Shown in pieces: positions 9,457 to 16,507 of a stretch of 64,000 bases of DNA. Position 1 is the first letter of the stretch. The number at the start of each line of letters is the position of its first letter. The stretch is from NCBI GenBank assembly GCA_902363145.1, contig CABIZB010000001.1:992001-1056000 (forward strand), in the 5' to 3' direction. The notes below the pieces were generated by a model that saw nothing but the letters and a program-made list of their open reading frames with translations, did no database searches and was not told where the DNA came from. The stretch comes from Oscillospiraceae bacterium (GTDB taxonomy: Bacteria; Bacillota; Clostridia; Oscillospirales; Ruminococcaceae). Made by a program: the position numbers and the translations under genes.

Positions 9457-9485
9457 ATTATAGCATTATGAAATCGGGTTGTAAA
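9457..9485 (-). promoter_or_regulatory. Promoter of the two-component operon
   Basis: Minus strand: TTTACA (9485-9480), 17-bp spacer, TATAAT (9462-9457), about 95 bp upstream of the response regulator start. Confidence 0.7.
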
Positions 9486-9488
9486 GGG

Positions 9489-9521
9489 CAAAAAAACACA
9501 GCACCCTGCTGAGCGCCGTGT
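9489..9521 (-). terminator. Terminator after the yeiH remnant
   Basis: Minus strand: a 9-bp stem (ACACGGCGC with GTGCTGTGT, two G-U pairs), an 8-nt loop, then a run of T. It lies 23 bp after the yeiH stop and just upstream of the two-component promoter. Confidence 0.7.
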
Positions 9522-9544
9522 CTTACGTTATGAGATCATATGAT

Positions 9545-10375
9545 TTATAAAATATTGCCGGAGTATATTCCCGTCATATATTGAACTGCCAGAGAAACAA
9601 GGGTTATCACGGTCCAGCAGCAAAATCCGAGAATTATAGGCTTGCCGCCCTTTTTCACAAGGCTCACGATATTTGTATTCAGCCCAATAGCTCCCATTGC
9701 CATTGCAATAAAGAATTTGGCAAGCTTTTTCATTGCAGATGTAAAATATGAGGAGTATGCGGCAGAAAATGAGCTTGCACCAAGGCTTGTAACGACCGTT
9801 GTAATGACAGAGGCGGCGATAAAATAAAGTATGAACCGGGGGAAAATCTTCTTAAAAGAAAAGCCATCAGCTGTTTTTCCGTTTTTCTTTGCTTTTGCGG
9901 TGCGGTAAAGGGCAAGCGCAAGGGTAATTGGAATTATGGCAATTGTTCTCGTCAGCTTAACGGTCACGGCAGCTGAAAGTATCCCGCTTGTATGATAAAG
10001 ATTTTCGGCTGTTGAAGCTGCCGCCGTCACAGACGATGTGTCATTCACCGCCGTGCCCGCAAAGACAGCAAAGCCTTCCGTGCCAAGTCCTATGGAATGA
10101 CCGAGGGCAGGAAATATAAGAGCGGCAAGGATATTGAACAGGAAAATTACCGATATTGAACGGGCAACATCTTCGTCATCGGCATCAATAACCGGAGCAG
10201 TGGTGGCAATGGCCGAGCCTCCGCATATTGATGAGCCTACTCCGATAAGCACGGCTGTCTTGGATTCAATTTTCAGCAGCTTCATCATTATAAAAGCCGT
10301 TATGAGCGATGAGGAAATTGTACAGATTATTACAGGAAGGCTTTTGCTTCCCACAGAAAGAACGGTTGACAGATC
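9545..10375 (-). pseudogene. YeiH-type putative sulfate exporter, 5'-truncated
   Basis: Membrane protein of the YeiH (UPF0324) family, recognisable by [35 protein letters not shown] and the terminal [19 protein letters not shown]. Homology starts only at about [15 protein letters not shown], so roughly the first 95 residues (three membrane segments) of the usual 340 are missing. The open frame continues upstream to 10471, but those 35 or so residues are antisense to a lysR fragment and are not YeiH sequence. The family is known as putative anion exporters, often divergent from a LysR-type regulator, which is just the arrangement whose remains are seen here. Confidence 0.75.
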
Positions 10376-10463
10376 ACAGGATAAAAACCTTTGCAGTGCT
10401 GTGCGACTGCATGAATTACCGAATAGCTGCGGAAAGACTTCATCTGACACAGCCTGCCGTGAG
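10375..10463 (+). pseudogene. LysR-family regulator, N-terminal helix-turn-helix fragment
   Basis: Read on the plus strand, this stretch encodes [14 protein letters not shown] followed by [14 protein letters not shown], which is the start (about residues 3-31) of a LysR-type regulator helix-turn-helix. Homology stops abruptly after PAV and a stop codon follows at 10477. The first codons are also lost at the junction with yeiH. It is a fossil of the divergent regulator that normally accompanies yeiH. Confidence 0.7.
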
Positions 10464-10598
10464 AATTGCAATAATATAATTAAAAAATTATGTAAAATTA
10501 AGAGATTATGCGGTATGGGGGTGAATTTTTGAGGCTTTATATATTTTTTTATAACTAATCAGTTCTTCCGACAGTCTATGGAAACTATGCTGATATTA

Positions 10599-10627
10599 TT
10601 GACTATTCGGTACGAATATGATATAAT
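10599..10627 (+). promoter_or_regulatory. Promoter of the HipA-like toxin-antitoxin operon
   Basis: TTGACT (10599-10604), 17-bp spacer, TATAAT (10622-10627), 17 nt before the start codon of the first gene. The region between the lysR fragment and this promoter (10472-10598) is AT-rich and shows nothing else. Confidence 0.8.
10605..10617. promoter_or_regulatory. Palindromic operator in the promoter spacer
   Basis: The perfect palindrome ATTCG-GTA-CGAAT lies exactly between the -35 and -10 hexamers. A repressor bound there would block RNA polymerase; the DNA-binding product of the first gene is the obvious candidate, as in other autoregulated toxin-antitoxin operons. The link is inferred. Confidence 0.55.
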
Positions 10628-10644
10628 ATTTAAGAGGTGATATT

Positions 10645-11181
10645 ATGGAAATACGTGCAGGAAAGGTCATTTTCTCATCATCAGGCGGAACTGCGGGAAA
10701 AAATGCTGTTAGTTGTAAAATATCTCTGCCAACAGCATGGATAAAAGCTCTTGGATTTGATAAAGATGACCGTGAAGCAGAACTTCATTTTGATGGTCAT
10801 ACTATATCAATTTGCAAAAAGCAGACTGCCGATTCGTATATAGCACTTCACAAGCAATCAGGACATACATTGAGAAAATACTCATTTTATGATAGCAACG
10901 AGCTTTGCACGGTTATTTATGCTGACCATACGGACAAAACTGTTTTTGCAGAGAATTTCACCGATGACCTTGTAAAAACGGCATTTGGAAAGAAGCTATT
11001 TCCCACGTGGGACGATTTTTGTGCATTTATTGAAGAACGATGCGTCCCTGCAGAAAGAAGCGGTCTGCGTGAATATCTTGAATGTATCGGTCTGGACGAA
11101 TACGAACCATTTAAAATAATAATGAAAACCAAAGGTAAAATGGCAGAAGATTCTCAATGGATAGATGTGGAGGAACTATAA
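10645..11181 (+). CDS. AbrB/MazE-like domain protein, probable antitoxin partner
   Basis: 178 residues. The first 55 or so (SSGGTAGKNAVSCKISLPTA, then W-I-K-x-LGF, ending HFDGHTISICK) resemble a swapped-hairpin AbrB/MazE DNA-binding domain with the usual K-I-x-L-P strand and G-(F/I) turn. The rest (about 60-178) is acidic and not recognised. RBS AGAGGTG lies 7 nt before the ATG. The stop overlaps the next gene start (TAATG), so the two are translated together. Role as antitoxin and autorepressor is inferred from order, coupling and the palindrome in the promoter. Confidence 0.7.
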   Translation: MEIRAGKVIFSSSGGTAGKNAVSCKISLPTAWIKALGFDKDDREAELHFDGHTISICKKQTADSYIALHKQSGHTLRKYSFYDSNELCTVIYADHTDKTVFAENFTDDLVKTAFGKKLFPTWDDFCAFIEERCVPAERSGLREYLECIGLDEYEPFKIIMKTKGKMAEDSQWIDVEEL

Positions 11182-12017
11182 TGGAGCTGCATTTTGTAAC
11201 AGACGACAAAATCGCCGAAACATCATCAAAAGGCAATCAGGAAAAATGGTATGATAATGATACTGACCGATGGTATAAGTTGGATCAGTTCGGATATGAA
11301 GCCCTCAGCGAATGTGCTGTATCAGCAATGCTTGAATACAGCAACATAGAAAATGATACACCCTTTACTTTCGTGCGTTATAATATGGAGAATATGACTG
11401 TCCACAGACGAAGCCGCATCGGATGTTCAAGTCAGAATTTTCTTGAGAAGGGTCAGTCATTAATAACTTTAAGCAATCTACTCAACAAGGTGCTTGACGC
11501 ACCACTGAAAGAAAAGTTAAGCACTCTGACAAGTGATAAGAAAAGAATACAATATCTTGCCGAAAAAGCAGCGGAATATACGGGTCTGGATAAATTTCCC
11601 GAATATCTTACGCTTGTGTTTGAAATAGATTCTCTTTTTCTTAATGACGACCGTCATTTAAATAATATTGCTGTCATAAAAAGCAATAATGGGTATTCAT
11701 ATTGTCCTATCTTTGACAATGGAGCGGCGCTGCTTTCAAATACTCAGATGTCACAGATGGATATTATGCCAAAGGCTCTGATCTCAGTGTTAAGGGCACG
11801 CCCATTCAATACAACTTTTAACCGGCAGATGAAAAGCGCACAGTCTTTATTCGGAAAGCAGCTTCGTATCCCACAATTTACAAAAACACAGATAAAGCAG
11901 ATAATTGCACCCATGCTGGAATATTATGCCGAGCGTGACAAAGGAATTATTGCTGACAGAATAGCGGAATGTGTAATTACACGCCAGAAGGCGTTCAGAG
12001 AATCCAATGATCGATAA
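11181..12017 (+). CDS. HipA-like kinase, probable toxin
   Basis: 278-residue protein with the catalytic core of HipA-type serine/threonine kinases: FEIDSLFLNDDRHLNNIAVI (catalytic Asp of DRH and the following Asn) and CPIFDNGAALLS (metal-binding DNG). The N-terminal HipA subdomain of E. coli HipA is missing, so it is nearer to short stand-alone HipA/CtkA-like kinases. HipA phosphorylates glutamyl-tRNA synthetase; the target here is unknown. The ATG at 11181 is chosen over a start 8 codons upstream because it has GGAGGAA at the right distance and the 1-bp overlap with the antitoxin stop. Confidence 0.75.
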   Translation: MELHFVTDDKIAETSSKGNQEKWYDNDTDRWYKLDQFGYEALSECAVSAMLEYSNIENDTPFTFVRYNMENMTVHRRSRIGCSSQNFLEKGQSLITLSNLLNKVLDAPLKEKLSTLTSDKKRIQYLAEKAAEYTGLDKFPEYLTLVFEIDSLFLNDDRHLNNIAVIKSNNGYSYCPIFDNGAALLSNTQMSQMDIMPKALISVLRARPFNTTFNRQMKSAQSLFGKQLRIPQFTKTQIKQIIAPMLEYYAERDKGIIADRIAECVITRQKAFRESNDR

Positions 12018-12089
12018 AGGTCAGATCATATTATAAAATAAATCATAAAAAAAGCATGAAAGCACAGATATATGTCAATGCCATAAAAC

Positions 12090-12123
12090 ATGGCTGTTGC
12101 AGCGCTCGTGCCGCAACAGCCAT
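12090..12123. terminator. Bidirectional terminator-like hairpin
   Basis: An 11-bp stem (ATGGCTGTTGC with GCAACAGCCAT) separates the HipA-like operon from the convergent excisionase-like gene. The minus-strand side is followed by GTTTTATG, so it more likely ends the excisionase transcript. Confidence 0.55.
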
Positions 12124-12151
12124 TTGCATAAACTCTGATAATGCGCAGATT

Positions 12152-12319
12152 TTAACAAATTCTCTCAATCTTCTCCCTAAGAATAAACCACTTTCTCCCC
12201 ACCTTTACCCCCGGCAGCTGACCTTTTCTCAGCAGATTGTAAACAGTAGTAAAAGACAGACCAAGCTCATCGGCAACCTCTTCTGGAGTAATGTATTTGT
12301 CGTTTGTATTAAAGTACAT
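12152..12319 (-). CDS. Excisionase-type helix-turn-helix protein, 55 aa
   Basis: A small basic protein starting MYFNTNDKYITPEEVADELG, with the pattern of MerR/Xis-like winged helix proteins: Y-I-T-x-E-E-V-A at residues 9-16, LSFTTVYNLLRKGQLPG as the recognition segment, and VGRKWFILREKIE at the end. RBS GAAAGGG lies 9 nt upstream. Such proteins act as recombination directionality factors or as regulators in mobile elements. It sits 1.3 kb from the serine recombinase and on the other strand. Direct repeats TCGCAATTTA lie just upstream of it. Confidence 0.75.
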   Translation of the reverse strand: MYFNTNDKYITPEEVADELGLSFTTVYNLLRKGQLPGVKVGRKWFILREKIERIC

Positions 12320-12370
12320 ATTATCAACCCTTTCATATTTTCAGGCGATGATACTCGCCTTAACGTATTG

Positions 12371-12390
12371 TCGCAATTTATCGCAATTTA
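12371..12390. repeat. Two direct repeats of TCGCAATTTA
   Basis: TCGCAATTTA occurs twice head to tail, 52 bp upstream of the excisionase-like gene. Related copies are at 12648-12657 (CCGCAATTTT) and, inverted, at 12670-12681 (complement of TGCAATTTATCG). They may be binding sites of the small helix-turn-helix protein; inference only. Confidence 0.5.
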
Positions 12391-12708
12391 CCGTATTTTA
12401 ACGAAAAATAATTATATATTATATACTTGATATACATGCTTATGCCCTGTGTTTACCGCCATATACGGTCACACAGGGCATTTTTGTTTATGTTGGAAAG
12501 CATGGCAGAAATGATGCTTTTCCATGCAAAAAGCACGTATTTTATCATAAAACCAAATCTTTCAAAAAGGAGGTCGAACTTATGTCATCTTAGCCAAAGC
12601 GCCTGTGAATACAGGCATCTCAGGAAGTTTTACATTATTCGTACCGCAATTTTTATGCGCTTTTGTGCGATAAATTGCAGTACCTGTCAGTCAGGAAGGA
12701 GAAATATT

Positions 12709-12771
12709 ATGACCCCTATTGTATCAAAACTTGTTTCGGCAGCACTCAGCGCAGCAGGCATTGCTGTATAA
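12709..12771 (+). CDS. Small hydrophobic peptide, 20 aa
   Basis: ATG after a good AGGAAGGAG site opens a 20-residue frame MTPIVSKLVSAALSAAGIAV. It is rich in Ala, Val and Ser and could form one short amphipathic or membrane helix. It may be a genuine small peptide, or the start of the next reading frame separated by a frameshift. No family recognised. Confidence 0.35.
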   Translation: MTPIVSKLVSAALSAAGIAV

Positions 12772-13060
12772 GGAAAGTCAATTAGCTTTCATAAGAGAAG
12801 ATCCGTATGATTATAAATATATTATTGATGACTATGGCTTTTCTGCAGAAGCTGCTGTTGCGCTTGACTTTGAGCAAGTAATATCACAAGGATACTTCGC
12901 AATTTGCAGACTTTTCGTCACAGACTATCATTATTTTGATAGAAAGTTTGAAGATCAACTGGCTGACAAGTATTGTGAAATTAAACAAGCAACAAAATAC
13001 AACAACATAGGACCTATACTTCTATCCGAAAAACTGTCTTTTTGTCGTTACACTGCCTGA
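12719..13060 (+). pseudogene. Unrecognised ORF, possibly a gene fragment
   Basis: A frame of about 100 residues after position 12761 reads like real protein (acidic, aromatic-rich: REDPYDYKYIIDDYGFSAEA). It has no ATG; only TTG starts exist and none has a ribosome site. The frame overlaps the 20-residue peptide in another frame, so a single indel joining the two is possible. I do not recognise it. Confidence 0.35.
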
Positions 13061-13124
13061 AAGCTAGAAATATCAGGCATCTGAGGCATAGACAAAAATC
13101 CAGCCGAAAAGTCTGTAAGATGCA

Positions 13125-13159
13125 GCTTATACCGTAAAAATGTCTTTTACGGTATAAGC
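13125..13159. repeat. Perfect 15-bp inverted repeat
   Basis: GCTTATACCGTAAAA, a 5-nt loop (ATGTC), then the exact complement. There is no T run after it on either strand, so it is not a standard terminator. It lies in the gap between the ORF ending at 13060 and the 72-residue ORF, inside the accessory region, and may be a protein-binding or recombination site. Confidence 0.6.
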
Positions 13160-13266
13160 CACCGTATCTCTCGCATTTTCAACTATATATTATATTTATG
13201 AGCACTCATCTAAAGGGTTTTAAACCAAAAGATCCTGTCAATATTATTCAAAAGGAGGAAGTCAAA

Positions 13267-13485
13267 ATGAATGTAAATGTAAATGAAATGGACCGCACAA
13301 CAGACGTGTGGCTGACTCAAAGCGAAGCAGGCAGTGAGCTTGTAGGCATGATGCTGAAAGATATCTGCTCCGGCTGCAAGCAAAAGAACTATGATGTTAC
13401 GGTATTCATCTCCGGCACAAAGAAGCCCGATGACACCACTGTAGCTCTGGTCATGAGCCACCTCAGCCCTGTTATGCCTTCATGA
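13267..13485 (+). CDS. Hypothetical protein, 72 aa
   Basis: Unrecognised 72-residue protein with a strong AAAGGAGG ribosome site and its own rho-independent terminator, so it is very probably expressed. It begins MNVNVNEMDRTTDVW and holds two Cys (KDICSGCK). No signal peptide or membrane segment. It stands directly before the recombinase in the same direction and may be an accessory factor of the element. An upstream in-frame ATG (13198) has no ribosome site. Confidence 0.65.
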   Translation: MNVNVNEMDRTTDVWLTQSEAGSELVGMMLKDICSGCKQKNYDVTVFISGTKKPDDTTVALVMSHLSPVMPS

Positions 13486-13487
13486 CG

Positions 13488-13527
13488 AATAGGGGTATCA
13501 GCCGACAGCTGATGCCCCTATTTTTTT
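13488..13527 (+). terminator. Terminator of the 72-aa ORF
   Basis: A stem of about 13 bp (ATAGGGGTATCAGC with GCTGATGCCCCTAT, one G-U pair), 5-nt loop, then seven T. It separates this gene from the recombinase promoter. Confidence 0.9.
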
Positions 13528-13531
13528 CCTG

Positions 13532-13561
13532 TTGACCCCAATACCGTCAGCATGATAATAT
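13532..13561 (+). promoter_or_regulatory. Promoter of the serine recombinase
   Basis: TTGACC (13532-13537), 18-bp spacer, TAATAT (13556-13561), about 20 bp before the recombinase start. Confidence 0.5.
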
Positions 13562-13582
13562 ATATTGAAAGGACGTGTTAAA

Positions 13583-15685
13583 ATGGTAATAGCAGCCTAC
13601 TTACGTATTTCCGTTGATGAGGAGATAGGCAAGGACAATACTTCTATCGAAAACCAGAAGAGCATTATTTCGGCATATGCCGCCCAGAAATTTCCCGATG
13701 ATGATATCGAATATTTTGAGGACCGTGACCGCTCAGGCTACACCTTTGAGCAGCGTGAGGGTTATCAGTACATGCGCAGAGGTCTGATGAGCGGCAAATA
13801 TACCATACTTATCATCAAGGACTTCTCACGTTTTTCCAGGCGAAACAGCCGTGGTCTGGCGGAGCTTGAGGATCTGAGAGACGCCGGTGTCCGCATCATC
13901 TCAATAAACGATGGCATAGACTTTCCCACATGCGACGAGTGGCTGCAGATACAGTTCAGATTCCTGATAAACGAGATGCCTGTCACCGATACCAGCAAGA
14001 AGGTAAGCAAGGTCATTGAGAACCGCCAGAAAGAAGGCAGATGGATATGTGCTGTCCCCTACGGCTACACCATGACCGACAGCAAGGCTATGAAGTTTGA
14101 GGTAAACGAAAAGCAGGCAGAGATCATACGAATGATATACGATATGTATCTGTCGGGAATGGGCTACAAGGCTATCTCCAACAAGCTTACGGAAATGAAT
14201 ATCCCTACTGCAAGGCAAGACGAAATACTGCGCTGTGAACTTATGGGAAAGTCCACGAGACTTAGGGGCAGCAGCCGCTGGAGCAGCGTGACCGTAAGCC
14301 AGATACTCAGCAATGACTTTTATATAGGTACTCTCAGGCAGCACAAATACAGCAGAAAAAAAATAAACGGCGATGATATTCTGCTTCCTGCCGCCGAAAA
14401 TATAGTCATTGAGAACTATCATACTCCTATAGTTACTAAGGCTGTTTTTGAACAGGCACAGCAGCAGCTTGCTGTGCGGACCCGCTCAAACTACCGGGGT
14501 GTGAAGAAGTACAGAACAGATTACACAGGCTTCCTTATATGCGGTGACTGCGGCAGACCTATGTCATCAATGAGCCGACCCAATCTTGCTCCCGCATACA
14601 GGTGCAGCACGTACACAAAGCATGGAAAGGCATACTGCTCTTCGCATCATATCAGAGTTGACAGACTGGACGACACGCTGAAAAAAGTCATCGAAAAGCT
14701 CCGTGATAATTCCACCCTTATAGCAGAAACCCTTGACAAGCAGCTTGCGGCAAGAGAGCGGAAGAATATTTCCGATGATACACCGGAACAGATAAACCGT
14801 CAGATATCACAGCTTAAGGCTGAGCTTGCAGCTGTGACCACTCAGCGCATAAGAGATATCATGGCAAATCCCACACAGGAAAAGCTCATCAACGAGACTT
14901 ACGACATCATCATTTCCTCACACTCGCAAAAAATTGAGGGGCTGAATGCTCAGCTTGAACTGCTTGCCAAACGTGACAAAGCAGTGGCAGATATCAACAA
15001 AGCCGCCGCTACTACCGTTGGAGTTCTTAATGAGATACTTGAAAAGGAAAGACTTGACAAAACCGATATTGGCAGTATAATAGATAATATACAGGTCTAT
15101 GAAGACCACATCACCGTGAACCTTCTCACGGATATTGACGGGATAATCAAAGCGGAAGCCGAACTTGCAGAACCGCAAAAGCGCTTAGATACGTTGGTTG
15201 ACGACTGTGTAACTGTTGTAAGTGAAGGCGACCCCTTGGAAATATACACAAGCTCTGACGGAGAGGTCATTTTCAAGAAATACTCCGCCATAAATGAAAT
15301 GGCTGCATCGGCGTCTCAGGTAGCAGAGGTCATGACAAAGCTTGCCAACTGCCCCACCGTTGTGTTCGACCGTGACCACGTTGTGGCTGTGGCGGGCGTG
15401 GGCAAAAAGGAGTTCAGCGAGAGGCGTGTTTCTCAGGGGCTGGAGGATTACCTCGAGCATCGAAAGAATTACATTTATTCTTCCGCAGATGATGTGAAGG
15501 TATTCCCCGTTGAGGGAATTGACAGGGCTGCCATTGCCTGCACTCCCATTCTTTCATCGGGCGATGTTACGGGTGCTGTGGCATTTCTCGCCCCTGCTTC
15601 GGGAGAAAATACAGCGGCGACTGAGGTGCAGAAAAATCTCATTCAGGCTGCTGCCCAGTTCCTCGGCAAGCAAATCGAAGAGTAA
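13583..15685 (+). CDS. Large serine recombinase fused in frame to the 3' part of SpoVT
   Basis: 700 residues from the ATG after GAAAGGA. Residues 1-about 540 are a large serine recombinase: catalytic Ser10 in YLRISVD, the KDFSRFSRR motif near residue 80, the recombinase domain (VPYGYTMTD through GTLRQHKYSR), a zinc ribbon (CGDCGRPMSS ... YRCSTY ... YCSSHH) near 320-350, and a coiled-coil at 410-470. From residue 548 (base 15224) the protein is SpoVT from about its residue 31: EGDPLEIYTSSDGEVIFKKY, then a GAF-like domain with VVFDRDHVVAVAG and the C-terminus AAAQFLGKQIEE. SpoVT normally begins with an AbrB DNA-binding domain whose second half starts at this very point, so the fusion splits that domain. 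This is what integration of an element into spoVT would give, with the recombinase gene ending at the crossover. The spoVT 5' part was not found in the window. Confidence 0.9.
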   Translation: MVIAAYLRISVDEEIGKDNTSIENQKSIISAYAAQKFPDDDIEYFEDRDRSGYTFEQREGYQYMRRGLMSGKYTILIIKDFSRFSRRNSRGLAELEDLRDAGVRIISINDGIDFPTCDEWLQIQFRFLINEMPVTDTSKKVSKVIENRQKEGRWICAVPYGYTMTDSKAMKFEVNEKQAEIIRMIYDMYLSGMGYKAISNKLTEMNIPTARQDEILRCELMGKSTRLRGSSRWSSVTVSQILSNDFYIGTLRQHKYSRKKINGDDILLPAAENIVIENYHTPIVTKAVFEQAQQQLAVRTRSNYRGVKKYRTDYTGFLICGDCGRPMSSMSRPNLAPAYRCSTYTKHGKAYCSSHHIRVDRLDDTLKKVIEKLRDNSTLIAETLDKQLAARERKNISDDTPEQINRQISQLKAELAAVTTQRIRDIMANPTQEKLINETYDIIISSHSQKIEGLNAQLELLAKRDKAVADINKAAATTVGVLNEILEKERLDKTDIGSIIDNIQVYEDHITVNLLTDIDGIIKAEAELAEPQKRLDTLVDDCVTVVSEGDPLEIYTSSDGEVIFKKYSAINEMAASASQVAEVMTKLANCPTVVFDRDHVVAVAGVGKKEFSERRVSQGLEDYLEHRKNYIYSSADDVKVFPVEGIDRAAIACTPILSSGDVTGAVAFLAPASGENTAATEVQKNLIQAAAQFLGKQIEE
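15224..15685 (+). pseudogene. spoVT: spoVT, 3' part (GAF-like sensor domain) at the element junction
   Basis: Codons for about residues 31-178 of SpoVT, the sigma-G-dependent regulator of forespore genes. The alignment I recall with Bacillus SpoVT is strong: KKYS-I-E, DRD-AV-G-KK, a GP/TPI-GD-GAV block and AAxFLx(R/K)Q(M/I)E at the end. The AbrB half with the start codon is absent and replaced by the recombinase frame. The reading frame is open and undamaged, which suggests either a recent event or selection to keep it usable after excision. Confidence 0.85.
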
Positions 15686-15689
15686 CTAT

Positions 15690-15723
15690 AAAAGCCTGAC
15701 GGCTGTGTGTCGTCAGGCTTTTG
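15690..15723. terminator. Terminator after the spoVT 3' part
   Basis: AAAGCCTGAC and GTCAGGCTTT form a 10-bp stem followed by T. It lies between two convergent genes and can serve both. Confidence 0.85.
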
Positions 15724-15733
15724 ATATCTGCTG

Positions 15734-16435
15734 TTATTTTATGGAAATGTAGATATTGAAGTCATGCTCGGAAACATACTCCTCAAAATCGGCGGTATAT
15801 GCACGTTCAAGGGGCATGAACCACAGGCGGCACCAGAATGCGTAGATATCCTTTTGTGCATCGCCGTGAAGAGTGAACTTTGCGTATTTTCCACTTGGTA
15901 TCACTGTTGTTACGGTGCTGTCAGACCCGCCGTCCTCGGTAACTTGGCAGCCCACTGTCATATCATATTCCCCCGTAAGATCCGTGGCATAATTGCTGTA
16001 AACGCCGTATGTGTAAGGGCTTGCCTTTTTGTCAATGCTCTGAAAAACGCCGCCGAAAAAGCATTTCCACAGTCCGCCTATCTTTTCGCTCATATCGGGA
16101 GCGGTGTTTGAAGTGCGGCAGCCCAGTCCCCTGACGGTCATCTGCGGCAGCTCAACGACCTCGTATTCCATAGTGCCTGTGCCGCCCCATCTTTTCAGCA
16201 TGGGCAGCACCGACATATACATATTTACCGCCTCCTGCTTATCAGCCGCACGACCGTCACGCAGGTCGATATCGGCGCAGATATCCGCCATCTGCTCCAT
16301 GGTGCAGTCCCCCATTTTTCCGTTCTTCATACAGAATTTGCAGAAATCGGTGCTGGGTGTTCCGTCGGCGTTGGTGCCGTGATCTGCTGCTGTCATGGGC
16401 ATTGCGCAGCTCTGGCATATTTTTGTGTTTGTCAT
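15734..16435 (-). CDS. Zinc-ribbon plus GyrI-like effector-binding protein
   Basis: 233 residues. The N-terminal 80 residues hold a putative zinc ribbon (CQSCAMPM, DFCKFCMKNG) of the zf-ribbon_2 type; from about residue 85 the sequence (YEVVELPQMTVRGLGCRTS ... KYAKFTLHGDAQKDIYAFWCRLW) matches the GyrI/AraC effector-binding fold, which binds small hydrophobic molecules. A role in toxin or drug sensing is known for relatives and only inferred here. The inner ATG at 16435 is chosen since AAAGGAAG stands 8 nt upstream; the frame is open six codons further. Confidence 0.8.
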   Translation of the reverse strand: MTNTKICQSCAMPMTAADHGTNADGTPSTDFCKFCMKNGKMGDCTMEQMADICADIDLRDGRAADKQEAVNMYMSVLPMLKRWGGTGTMEYEVVELPQMTVRGLGCRTSNTAPDMSEKIGGLWKCFFGGVFQSIDKKASPYTYGVYSNYATDLTGEYDMTVGCQVTEDGGSDSTVTTVIPSGKYAKFTLHGDAQKDIYAFWCRLWFMPLERAYTADFEEYVSEHDFNIYISIK

Positions 16436-16476
16436 AATAAGACTTCCTTTCATATTTGATAGGTCTATTATAGCAA

Positions 16477-16506
16477 AGAAAACCTGACAGCGTGCCGTCA
16501 GGTTTT
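16477..16506. terminator. Terminator-like hairpin next to repeat copy A
   Basis: AAAACCTGAC and GTCAGGTTTT make a 10-bp stem with an 8-nt loop. On the minus strand it would end the GNAT transcript, with repeat copy A lying between gene and hairpin. Confidence 0.65.
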
Positions 16507-16507
16507 A

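Noticed and set aside
10645..10810. The AbrB-like start of the antitoxin as the missing 5' part of spoVT
   Set aside because: Its residues do not match the SpoVT start (MKATGIVRRIDDLGRVVIPK); it has its own downstream part and partner gene.
12427..12771. A 114-codon frame before the small peptide
   Set aside because: No ribosome site at its start; it crosses the inverted repeat at 12640-12685 and shares only its end with the better-supported 20-codon ORF.
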